Program-made: the position numbers and the translations under genes
Notes under the pieces: generated by a model
Database searches by the model: none
What the model saw: the letters and a program-made list of their open reading frames with translations, nothing else
What the model was told of the DNA's origin: nothing
NCBI RefSeq assembly: GCF_902713425.1
Contig: NC_081241.1
Span: 2,260,218-2,324,217, forward strand
Reading direction: 5' to 3'
DNA: 64,000 nucleotides
From: Acipenser ruthenus
Lineage: Eukaryota > Chordata > Actinopteri > Acipenseriformes > Acipenseridae
Part shown: positions 34,707 to 45,927 of the stretch, in pieces
How the letters are laid out: each line of letters starts with the position of its first letter
How positions within the stretch are numbered: position 1 is the stretch's first letter

Positions 34707-34828
34707 GGGACCCCTATCCAGCCTCGCCATGGCCACTGTGGGGAATGAGACGCTGGAGATGGCTGCTCTCGGACGACCCTTCCAGCTGGGAATGCTGTAT
34801 GACTGCCAGAAGGATCGCCTCATTCCAG
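34707..34828 (+). CDS. Stonustoxin-like (SNTX) first coding exon, partial
   Basis: An exon bounded by TCTCGCAG and CCAG|GTAAGT starts with a short UTR and an ATG in good context (GCCATGG at 34729). It encodes 33 residues including TLEMAALGRPFQLGMLYDC and KDRLIP. This closely matches the N-terminus, as I remember it, of the stonustoxin/neoverrucotoxin-like family, whose N-terminal part is a MACPF-type pore-forming fold; related non-venom genes are common in bony fish. Only this exon is recognised in the window, so it is treated as a partial, probably relic, member. It lies between the GIMAP units and the 36-bp minisatellite. Confidence 0.7.
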
Positions 34829-35089
34829 GTAAGTCTAGTCTTTATCCTACATTCCTAAAAAAGAAGCTTCTGTGGGCATACTCCTATGTAGGTCACTCTG
34901 GAGTACGGCATATGTCTAAAGATCCGCTTGTCCTTCTGTGATGAAACTTGCTAAAGGTTACAATGGTAACCTGGGCCAACTGCAGCAAAGACAACATACA
35001 AGAACCATCCAGAAAATAAACTGCATTTTGTTACAACATAATTCATAAATACAAAAAAGATACAGACTAGACTAAACTAGAACTAATAT

Positions 35090-35310
35090 AAAGCTCTGGC
35101 CAAAGGTTTAGCATCACCTAGAAATTTAGGATTGAGACATAAAAAACACTATAGGAAGATAATTTTGTTCTTTTATTTAACATCATGCAATCAAAAAAAC
35201 TACAAAACGATATTGCAAAAGTCTACTGGGAGCCATAATACTACAGTAGAAGTTCAAGTTAGATTTCAAAATGTCACATTTTTCCATTTTTGTCAGTTTT
35301 TCGGTAAGTA
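35090..35310. mobile_element. Tc1-like MITE fragment
   Basis: Begins TAAAGCTCTGGCCAAAGG and follows the family described at 4598-4968 in inverted orientation, but lacks the far end. Confidence 0.65.
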
Positions 35311-35559
35311 TAAATATAAAAAGAGAATTTCAACAAAAGCTGCCGGGAAGTACTGTCGCTGCTGATTGCTTGTTTCTACGCGCTTTGAAAAGGGAGTCTC
35401 ATCTTCCAGAATATCACTTACAATGTGCGCCATCAAAAATAAAAATAAAGTTTCTAAAGAAGATGATTTCAGCAAGCTAAAACACCACACGAACAATTGT
35501 CATGTGACTCTTTCTATTTTGGCTTGCTAGCTTGCAATGGGCTGCTGGTCCATGGCGGT

Positions 35560-38500
35560 GCGGCACTGAGCGCTGGTTTAACATGTTACAGGTGTTATAC
35601 ACTGAGCGCTGGTTTAACATGTTACAGGTGTTATACACTGAGCGCTGGTTTAACATGTTACAGGTGTGATACACTGAGCGCTGGTTTAACATGTTACAGG
35701 TGTTACACACTGAGCGCTGGTTTAACATGTTACAGGTGTTACACACTGAGCGCTGGTTTAACATGTTACAGGTGTTACACACTGAGCGCTGGTTTAACAT
35801 GTTACAGGTGTTACACACTGAGCGCTGGTTTAACATGTTACAGGTGTTACACACTGAGCACTGGTTTAACATGTTACAAGTGTTACACACTGAGTGCTGG
35901 TTTAACATGTTACAGGTGTTACACACTGAGTGCTGGTTTAACATGTTACAGGTGTTACACACTGAGCGCTGGTTTAACATGTTACAGGTGTTACACACTG
36001 AGTGCTGGTTTAACATGTTACAGGTGTTACACACTGAGCGCTGGTTTAACATGTTACAGGTGTTACACACTGAGTGCTGGTTTAACATGTTACAGGTGTT
36101 ACACACTGAGCGCTGGTTTAACATGTTACAGGTGTTACACACTGAGCGCTGGTTTAACATGTTACAGGTGTTACACACTGAGCGCTGGTTTAACATGTTA
36201 CAGGTGTTACACACCAAGCGCTGGTTTAACATGTTACAGGTGTTATACACTGAGCGCTGGTTTAACATGTTACAGGTGTTATACACTGAGCGCTGGTTTA
36301 ACATGTTACAGGTGTTACACACTGAGCGCTGGTTTAACATGTTACAGGTGTTACACACTGAGCGCTGGTTTAACATGTTACAGGTGTGATACACTGAGCG
36401 CTGGTTAAACATGTTACAGGTGTTACACACTGAGAGCTGGTTTAACATGTTACAGGTGTTACACACTGAGTGCTGGTTTAACATGTTACAGGTGTTATAC
36501 ACTGAGCGCTGGTTTAACATGTTACAGGTGTTACACACTGAGCGCTGGTTTAACATGTTACAGGTGTTATACACTGAGCGCTGGTTTAACATGTTACAGG
36601 TGTGATACACTGAGCGCTAGTTAAACATGTTACAGGTGTTACACACTGAGAGCTGGTTTAACATGTTACAGGTGTTACACACTGAGCGCTGGTTTAACAT
36701 GTTACAGGTGTTACACACTGAGCGCTGGTTTAACATGTTACAGGTGTTATACACTGAGTGCTGGTTTAACATGTTACAGGTGTTACACACTGAGCGCTGG
36801 TTTAACATGTTACAGGTGTGATACACTGAGCGCTGGTTAAACATGTTACAGGTGTTACACACCGAGCGCTGGTTTAACATGTTAAGGTGTTACACACTGA
36901 GCGCTGGTTTAACATGTTACAGGTGTTACACACTGAGCGCTGGTTTAACATGTTACAGGTGTTATACACTGAGCGCTGGTTTAACATGTTACAGGTGTTA
37001 CACACTGAGCGCTGGTTTAACATGTTACAGGTGTTACACACTGAGCGCTGGTTTAACATGTTACAGGTGTTACACACTGAGCGCTGGTTTAACATGTTAC
37101 AGGTGTTACACACTGAGCGCTGGTTTAACATGTTACAGGTGTTACACACTGAGCGCTGGTTTAACATGTTACAGGTGTTACACACTGAGTGCTGGTTTAA
37201 CATGTTACAGGTGTTACACACCAAGCGCTGGTTTAACATGTTACAGGTGTTATACACTGAGCGCTGGTTTAACATGTTACAGGTGTTATACACTGAGCGC
37301 TGGTTTAACATGTTACAGGTGTTACACACTGAGCGCTGGTTTAACATGTTACAGGTGTTACACACTGAGCGCTGGTTTAACATGTTACAGGTGTGATACA
37401 CTGAGCGCTGGTTAAACATGTTACAGGTGTTACACACTGAGAGCTGGTTTAACATGTTACAGGTGTTACACACTGAGTGCTGGTTTAACATGTTACAGGT
37501 GTTATACACTGAGCGCTGGTTTAACATGTTACAGGTGTTACACACTGAGCGCTGGTTTAACATGTTACAGGTGTTATACACTGAGCGCTGGTTTAACATG
37601 TTACAGGTGTTACACACTGAGTGCTGGTTTAACATGTTACAGGTGTTACACACTGAGCGCTGGTTTAACATGTTACAGGTGTTACACACTGAGTGCTGGT
37701 TTAACATGTTACAGGTGTTACACACTGAGCGCTGGTTTAACATGTTACAGGTGTTACACACTGAGCGCTGGTTTAACATGTTACAGGTGTTACACACTGA
37801 GCGCTGGTTTAACATGTTACAGGTGTTACACACCAAGCGCTGGTTTAACATGTTACAGGTGTTATACACTGAGCGCTGGTTTAACATGTTACAGGTGTTA
37901 TACACTGAGCGCTGGTTTAACATGTTACAGGTGTTACACACTGAGCGCTGGTTTAACATGTTACAGGTGTTACACACTGAGCGCTGGTTTAACATGTTAC
38001 AGGTGTGATACACTGAGCGCTGGTTAAACATGTTACAGGTGTTACACACTGAGAGCTGGTTTAACATGTTACAGGTGTTACACACTGAGTGCTGGTTTAA
38101 CATGTTACAGGTGTTATACACTGAGCGCTGGTTTAACATGTTACAGGTGTTACACACTGAGCGCTGGTTTAACATGTTACAGGTGTTATACACTGAGCGC
38201 TGGTTTAACATGTTACAGGTGTGATACACTGAGCGCTAGTTAAACATGTTACAGGTGTTACACACTGAGAGCTGGTTTAACATGTTACAGGTGTTACGCA
38301 CTGAGCGCTGGTTTAACATGTTACAGGTGTTACACACTGAGCGCTGGTTTAACATGTTACAGGTGTTATACACTGAGTGCTGGTTTAACATGTTACAGGT
38401 GTTACACACTGAGCGCTGGTTTAACATGTTACAGGTGTGATACACTGAGCGCTGGTTAAACATGTTACAGGTGTTACACACCGAGCGCTGGTTTAACATG

Positions 38501-38795
38501 TTAAGGTGTTACACACTGAGCGCTGGTTTAACATGTTACAGGTGTTACACACTGAGCGCTGGTTTAACATGTTACAGGTGTTACACACTGAGCTCTGGTT
38601 TAACATGTTACAGGTGTTACACACTGAGCGCTGGTTTAACATGTTACAGGTGTTATACACTGAGCGCTGGTTTAACATGTTACAGGTGTTACACACTGAG
38701 CGCTGGTTTAACATGTTACAGGTGTTACACACTGAGCGCTGGTTTAACATGTTACAGGTGTTACACACTGAGCTCTGGTTTAACATATTACAACT
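35560..38795. repeat. 36-bp minisatellite, about 90 copies, with higher-order structure
   Basis: The unit is GAGCGCTGGTTTAACATG followed by TTACAGGTGTTACACACT. Because 36 is a multiple of three, both strands stay open over long distances (12-residue protein repeats such as CNTCNMLNQRSV). Variant units (GTGATACAC, ACCAAGCGC, AGAGCTGG) recur in the same order at offsets near 1007 and 1619 bp, so blocks of dozens of units were duplicated together. No promoter or splice sites suggest a gene. Confidence 0.95.
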
Positions 38796-39625
38796 AACAT
38801 TTTAAAATTATTATTATTATTATAATTATTGTTCTTTGCTTTACTTTGATTAATGATTTCTGGGCCTGCTACAGTTACAGGTAGATGGATGCTGTTTGCA
38901 GTTATTGTGCTTTTAATTGTTATAAATGATGTTTCCGCAGACCCGGCGTTATGGGTGGGCCTCAGGGGGCCTGGCCCGTCCAGTTTAGGTCCAGTGCCCC
39001 CCAGTTTCAGATTTTAAATTGATTCAGTACCCTCAGCTTACAGTTCTAGTGGTAGATGCCCGCTGGAATGTCTCAGTACCAGCTGTGAATCAAATTTAAA
39101 ATCAATCCGCTAGTGCTGGCTTTTTCATTTTGACTTGCTGTATTTTTAAGCGTAGTTCACTATTGGACAGTAAATACTAAACAAAGACACAATTGGTTCA
39201 ATTTTATTATCCACCAAAACCAGCCAATCATGCTTTGCATCGACGAAAGCAGCCAATCCTGTACATGCAACTGCCGAGAGCAAATCACAGACTGTCAGTT
39301 CAACTGGAGCACACGCAGCATCTTTCAACAACAACAAAGGGAGACGCAGACAGTTCAGTAATATTGCTCCGTTCAAATGTAGATTCAGGAGAGAAAGGCT
39401 TTGGCTGAAGGTAGAAACATGGAGTTAGGAGGCATTTTAGAGTGGCATTTAATGAGAGATTGTATGGGTAGTTCAGACTCCATCGTACACGGACTGTCCA
39501 GTAATTGCTCCGTTCATTTCTCAGTCAATGTCCAGATTATAAATAGGGGTCTAAAACCCTAAAGAATAAAAAATAAAACATTTAAAATAATGTAATAAAA
39601 CAACGGTAAAATATTTTTTTTAATG

Positions 39626-39742
39626 TCGATGATGGCTCTACCGTGTGATAGTTGACCTTGACTTTCGTTAGTGACCTCGCTTTAGACTCCGGGACGCATA
39701 ACTCCCGTCGCGGTCAACTATCACACGTAGAGCCATCATCGA
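39626..39742. repeat. Near-perfect hairpin: 31-bp arms, 54-base loop
   Basis: Left arm 39626-39657 (TCGATGATGGCTCTACCGTG, then TGATAGTTGACC) pairs with right arm 39712-39742 (GGTCAACTATCACACGTAGA, then GCCATCATCGA) with a single bulged base. It has no clear target-site duplication and no relative elsewhere in the window. Confidence 0.85.
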
Positions 39743-41188
39743 GGGGCACTATCGCTTAAAAAAATAAATAAATAAACTCTGAGAAATCATTAATCAAAGT
39801 ACTTATCTGCGCCTGTGATGACGCCTCTCCCATTCCCTGACTGTCTTTCTCTCTGTAGTAGTGCTTGTAAGGATAACCGAGATCACTTCAGTCTGTGTTG
39901 ACTTGACTTTCCTTGGCACATGTGACTTAGCATCGGTATTCTGTTTACAACCCAGCTGATAAGGGAATGGTCACAATCCACTTGAAGTTGTACAAAGAGC
40001 ATTTCAATGTAAAGTGGAGCGATCAAAAAAGAAGCCAAGTTAGAAGCAACAATTGTGTGAAAGTTGGGCCACAGCACCTTTCCAAGTGTGCCTATTTGCT
40101 TGATGCTTGACAAGGTTACCCCAATTGCTTCTCCTAACTTGGGCTTTTGTGTTTGATAACACCCCTTTAAACGGCTGTTGCGTTTTTCTAACATTTTTTT
40201 TACATTGCCAATGTTTTTGCGTAATGGACCGATAAATCATCAGTTTATCTCCTGTCTATCTAATAATCAAATGAATCTGCTACAAAGGAGATTAAATATA
40301 CATTTTCACAACAAGCAGGATTTGCTATATATGGGAACCATATTGATGATGATTATTAATACAGCTATTTGTCTGGCCTGAGTTCCAATACTATTTGTCA
40401 TGATAGATTGGAAATAAGTAATGCTAATTACTATATAACATTATTTTAGTTCTGCTATATCATTTTTAGAATATTTAAAACGGCTCTCTTATATAACCAC
40501 CAAAATGAAATGTTAAATTGTTCTAACTAAACCAAAAATAAAACGTTTATAGCTACAGATCAGATCGTGACCAGGTATCAGATTTTGTCAAGGTAGCAAA
40601 ATTTGACACTTACACATGTTATATTTTGCTGTAGGATATTTTGACGGAGTAGGGAGAATTGACGTCACACCGGTAAAGCACATTGAGGCTTGTAGATTCT
40701 TGAACTCCTAATTCCACTACTTTAGAGTCTACTTTTGTTTCATCATGTGAACCTGTATCAGCATAATATAGCCACTATAAAATTCACTTTTTTTTTTTTT
40801 TTACATTTACTCTTTATAAAATGCAATATATATGAAAGGTAATGCAGGTTCACAACAATATGAATATATGCCTTTTTAAAGTATTTGTAATGAAAGTATG
40901 TCTCAAATATATAAACCCTGGGGCTTCATACATATCTTTATCTACTCCTGTTAAGATTGTTATTATTTCAATTATTTGTTCACATTTAGAGAAGAGTAAA
41001 AACCAATGCAACACAGTAACCCTTGTTTTAAATGATCTCCAATATACCTGTATTCTCTTATTTTGTTAATTGTTCATTCTTGTATGTGTAAAATACATAA
41101 CACTGGTGCTATCAGTGTATTTCAGCATTTTTACAAATTCATCCTGAGTGAAGTCCTGCTGTGTCTTCACTCTGCTTGGAAAATTATA

Positions 41189-42105
41189 AGAACATAAGAA
41201 AGTTTACAAATGAGAGGAGTCCATTCAGCCCATCTTGCTCATTTGGTTGTTAGTAGCTTATTGATCCCAGAATCTCATCAAGCAGCTTCTTGAAGGATCC
41301 CGGGGTGTCAGTTTCAACAACATTACTGGGAAGTTTGTTCCAGACCCTCACAATTCTCTGTGTAAAAAAAGTGCCTCCTATTTTCTGAATGCCCCTTTTA
41401 TCTAATCTCCATTTGTGACCCCTGGTCCTTGTTTCTTTTTTCAGGTCAAAGAAGTCCCCTGGGTCGACATTGTCTATACCTTTTAGGATTTTGAATGTTT
41501 AAATCAGATCGCCGCGTAGTCTTCTTTGTTCAAGACTGAATAGATTCAATTCTTTTAGCCTGTCTGCATATGACATGCCTTTTAAACCAGGGATAATTCT
41601 GGTTGCTCTTCTTTGCACTCTTTCTAGAGCAGCAATATCCTTTTTGTAACGAGGTGACCTGAACTGAACACAATATTTTAGGTGAGGTCTTACTAATGCA
41701 TTGTAAAGTTTTAACATTACTTCCCTTGATTTTAATTCAACACTTCTCACAATATAGCCAAGCATCTTGTCGGCCTTTTTTATAGCTTCCCCACATTGTC
41801 TAGATGAAGACATTTCTGAGTCAACATAAACTCCTAGGTCTTTTTCATAGTCCCTTTCTTCAATTTCAGTATCTCCCATATGATATTTATAATGCACATT
41901 TTTATTGCCCACATGCAATACTTTACACTTTATTAAATTTCATTTGCCATGTGTCTGCCCAGTTCTGAATGCTGTCTAGATAATTTTGAATGACCTTTGC
42001 TGCTGCAACAGTGTTTGCCACTCCTCCTATTTTTGTGTTGTCTGCAAATTTTAATGAGTTTGCTTACTATACCAGAATCTAAATCATTAATGTAGATTAG
42101 TAATA
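41189..42105 (-). mobile_element. CR1-like LINE, 3' part
   Basis: The minus strand encodes the end of a CR1-type reverse transcriptase ORF: QCGEAIKKADKMLGYIVRSV, MLKLYNALVRPHLKYCVQF, DIAALERVQRRATRIIPGL and LKELNLFSLEQRRLRGDLI, then the 3' part down to 41189. The frame is broken around 41500. A sister copy lies in the opposite orientation at 45107-45927. Confidence 0.85.
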
Positions 42106-42312
42106 ACTGCTAAATAAACAGCAGCCAGAAACACATAGGACACAGGAAATATTGAAGCTAATATTTTAAATTTTGCCATCTGTTTTAGTCATTGGCTTTT
42201 TTTTTTAACTTGACCTATATGTACTGTGGCTTTTTGTAATGTTTGTTTTATTTGTTTATTTAGCAGGAGATAAACAAAACACCCAGAGAAGAACAATAAA
42301 GGACTCTATACC

Positions 42313-43232
42313 AGTAAGTGAAATATTCTTACTCCCATTTGGATCATTCATCATACGAAGATACAGATTTAAAACTTAAAAATTAACTTTACTCCATCTT
42401 TCCACTTTGTTGTGCAGCAGTATACTGATTTTTGGTGATGAAGAAATAAACTTTTTCTTTTTCTGCAGTGGCTGCAAACCGTGTCAGTTTAATGAGGATC
42501 GTGCTGGTTGGGAAGACTGGAGTCGGCAAGAGTGCAGCAGGAAATGTCATCCTGAGAGAGAAACGCTTCTTCAAAACCGCTTTCAGAGACTCCTCTGTAA
42601 CAAAGTGCTGTTTAAATGGAGTAGCTGAATATTCTGGGAGACGCATTACTGTGGTCGACACGCCAGGTTTGTTTGACACAGAGCTGAGCAACAATGAAGT
42701 TACTAAAGAGATTGTGAAATGCATTGAGATGTCTGCCCCGGGACCCCACGCTTTCTTCCTGGTGATTAGGCTGGGTCGTTTCACTGAGGAAGAGAAGGAA
42801 ACCGTCAAAATAATCCAGAAGGTTTTTGGTGAAGAAGCTCGGAAGTACATGATGGTGTTTTTCACTCACGGGGATGATCTGGATGAAGATCAAACAATTG
42901 AGGATTTTGTTAACAATGCCGGCAAGGACCTCAAGCAGCTGGTTGAGTCCTGTGGTAACAGGTACCATGTGATTGATGGAAGAAACACGAAGGATCAGGA
43001 TCAGATCGAACAACTCCTGAAGAAAGTAGACGCCATGGTGATGGAAAGTGGTGGCGATTTCTTTTCCAACGAGTTGTTCAAGATGATGGAGAAAATAATC
43101 CAGGATGAAAAGAGATTGCAAGAGCAGCATAAAGTTGAGGCGGAACTTCGAAGAGAAATAAAGAAATTGAGGGAAGAGAATTCTAAACTTATTCAAGAAA
43201 AGCTAAGGAAACCCGACTGCTGTATATTATAG
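42313..43232 (+). CDS. GIMAP-family GTPase, copy D (inverted), split start codon
   Basis: The main exon 42469-43232 follows a CTTTTTCTGCAG acceptor and starts TG GCT GCA AAC, so it needs one base from upstream. A 5' exon ending CTATACCA at 42313 before GTAAGT supplies an A, giving ACC-ATG-G across a 155-bp intron. The product has 254 residues: G1 GKTGVGKS (15-22), then DTPG, the GPHAFFLVIRLGR block, a G4-like FFTHGDDL and ESCGNRYHVIDG. A coiled coil follows (EAELRREIKKLREENSKL) and the end is DCCIL, a CaaX-type signal with leucine. An internal ATG at 42492 (MRIVLVGKTG) is the alternative start. It is more distant from A-C than they are from each other and lies in opposite orientation. A possible poly(A) signal (AATAAA) lies near 43600. 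Confidence 0.87.
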
Positions 43233-44504
43233 TGTGTAATTTAAAGGAATGAAATGGCCTTTCTCACTCTTACACAACTCTTATACAGTCCTCATCTTAA
43301 TATAAATCAATAGCAACATATTATTTGAACAGTTAGAAGGTAGGCACAATGTGCTCACATTTCTGTTAAAATGCCTTAATTCAACAGACTTATAATTTTG
43401 TTAACAAAAGTGAAGCCTTACAGAGTACCTAATTTAAGGTTCCACTATCTCCATGTTGATTTCATTACTATGTAGAAGCTTCTAATGTTCAGTGCTTTAT
43501 TGTAATGGCATTTGATTTTGGCTGTCTGAGACCACACTGAGTTATTGTATTGCGAGATCTGAATTTGCTGTCTTGCATTCAGCTGTGTATAGTAAGTAAA
43601 TAAATATAAATTGTTGCAATATAAAACGTTTGTCTATTTTCTTTTACTTAAGATGGTATCAGGATATGGATAACAAGTGTTTTCTATTACCTTCCACAAG
43701 ACCAAGGCAAGCCTGTGAAAGCTATGGAGAGGAGATAGACTATGGTGTGTGAAGGCTGTTTGGACTTTGTATTGAAATGTGTGTTGGCAGTGTTACTCAG
43801 CAGCTCCTCCCCTATTTATAAATAACCTTGTGGAAAATTTAAGCTCTCTTAACCATTCTGTATTTAAGGAAAGTTGCATACACTCGCTGCTTGATGAGAT
43901 AGAGTATACAATGAATAAAAGGTTATTTAGAGAATGCACGGGGTCCGTGTTAATAGTTGCTGCACTGCAAGGCCACAGTGTTTGATGCTGGTGTGGATAT
44001 TGTGGTAAAACCCTGGATCATTATAGTAAGGTATTGTTTATACATAATGGGGCTCCTGTCTTGAAGGTATCCAAATACATGTTTACTTGTCTTGAGATAG
44101 CTTAAGGATTTATGTTACAATTACTTTAACTTTTATCCCCACAAAATATTAAACCAAAACAACAAACACTGATCAGAACAAAAGGTACAAAACTAAAGGC
44201 GAACTTGATTGATGTGTGCACTACTCCAGCCTTACAAGGAAGCCTCACTTCAGGAACTCTGTCCTACACACGACATTATAGACCTTTAGTCTCAAACTCA
44301 TTGGCTTGTTGTTTTTTTTTCGTTCCTGTGTTCTCTCTGGGTTCCTTTCTCCTTCAATGGTAAAGTGCTCTGCTGCTGTTCAGTTGCCACAACCCACTCA
44401 GCTGTTAGATACTTTTCTATACATATGACCAGGCTCAATTTGTCAATCAATTAATCAATGGAGCCTAACCAACAATCTGATCATGCTTTAACCCCATCCA
44501 TGCC

Positions 44505-44688
44505 TGTAACGGGAGATCTGTACTAACTGTCTGGCGCATGCATGGTGCTGCAGGACGAGGGCAGCACCTTTTGTCATTTATTATTGGACAACAGCGCCCT
44601 CTGTGGGCAAAAATAAGTGTGCCTGAGCGGCATTACAAATAAAGTTCTGTCTCCTGTGTGCCAGTGAATGGTCCACCACCCTTCCACA
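44505..44688 (+). mobile_element. Solo LTR with 5-bp target duplication (fossil)
   Basis: A 184-bp element begins TGTAACGGGAG and ends CCTTCCACA. It is flanked on both sides by ATGCC (44500-44504 and 44689-44693) and contains an AATAAA signal about 50 bases before its end. These are the marks of a solo LTR on the plus strand. No internal sequence remains; the exact target repeat suggests moderate age. Family unknown. Confidence 0.75.
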
Positions 44689-45106
44689 ATGCCAAATTTA
44701 AAAAAGATCTATATTAACAAACATTACTAACAAAACCCAAACAAAAACAAAACAATGGCCACGTCTTGATAATGGTGAGGGAATCAAACACGAACCTCAA
44801 TGGCAGATTGTGAGAATGAAGTGTTCCCCAAAACACTGAAAACACTGATCTACACACTGGGTGTTAAAAGATCCACCAGCAACATCTTTTGGGAGAACGC
44901 ATTGGCATGATTCACGATGCTATTCAAATGGTTACATTTAGAAATACTCAGAGAATCTAAATTAATTCAATAGTAAATGTTTCACATAGCAATCTTTCTG
45001 ACTGAGACATTGAGAAAGACTTTCAGTAGAAACATTTCTCATTGAATGTACCAGGTTTCTTTTAGTATTTCTGTATTTTTTGTTTGATCGTTTAGGATGT
45101 TTTAAT

Positions 45107-45927
45107 TCAAAATGATCTAGACAGCATTCAGAACTGGACAGAGACACATGGCAAATGACATTTAATAGAGAAAAGTGTAAAGTATTGCACGCAGGCAATA
45201 AAAATGTGCATTATAAATATCATCTGGGAGATACTGAAATAGAAGAAGGGATCTATGAAAAAGACCTAGGAGTTTATGTTGTCTCGGAAATGTCTTCATC
45301 TAGACAATGTGGGGAAGCTATAAAAAAGGCCAACAAGATGCTCGGATATATTGTGAGAAGTGTTGAATTTAAATCAAGGGAAGTAATGTTAAAACTTTAC
45401 AATGCATTAGTAAGACCTCACCTAAAATATTGTGTTCAGTTCTGGTCACCTCGTTACAAAAAGGATATTGCTGCTCTAGAAAGAGTGCAAAGAAGAGCAA
45501 CCAGAATTATCCCGGGTTTAAAGGCATGTTGTATGCAGACAGGCTAAAAGAATTGAATCTATTCAGTTTTGAACAAAGAAAACTACGTGGTGATCAGATT
45601 CAAGCATTTAAAATCCTAAAAGGTATAGACAATGTCGACACAGGGGACTTTTCTGACCTGAAAAAAAAACAAGGACCAGGGGTCAAATGGAGATTAGATA
45701 AAGGGGCATTGAGAACAGAAAATAGGAGGCACTTTTTTACACAGAAAATTGTGAGGGTCTGGAACTAACTCCCCAGTAATGTTGTTGAAACTGACACCCT
45801 GGGTTCCTCAAGAAGCTGCTTGATGAGATTCTGGAATCAATAAGCTACTAACAACCAAACGAGCAAGATGGGGTGAATGGCCTCCTCTCGTTTGTAAACT
45901 TTCTTATGTTCTTCTTATGTTCTTAAT
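45107..45927 (+). mobile_element. CR1-like LINE, 3' part
   Basis: Encodes TFNREKCKVLHAGNKNVHYK, QCGEAIKKANKMLGYIVRSV, LVRPHLKYCVQFWSPRYKKD and, one frame over, DRLKELNLFSFEQRKLRGD and GRHFFTQ-like end motifs. It ends in a TTCTTATGTTC repeat, a typical CR1-type 3' end. One frameshift near 45530 separates the two parts. Confidence 0.87.

Larger units (their letters stand above)
38796..42263. other. Intergenic: hairpin and inverted CR1 fragment, no gene seen
   Basis: This stretch holds the hairpin at 39626-39742 and a minus-strand CR1-like LINE end at 41189-42105. Two CCAAT boxes at about 39223 and 39251 have no associated gene. The remainder is AT-rich and I see nothing in it. Confidence 0.6.

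Noticed and set aside
35477-38805. Open frames of up to 451 codons with CNTCNMLNQRSV or GLTCYRCYTLSA repeats
   Set aside because: They are reading-frame shadows of a 36-bp minisatellite that is open on both strands; there is no start context, splice site or non-repeat domain.
39883-40194. 103-codon minus-strand frame
   Set aside because: No recognised motif, no splice sites and AT-rich surroundings; could be part of an unidentified repeat.
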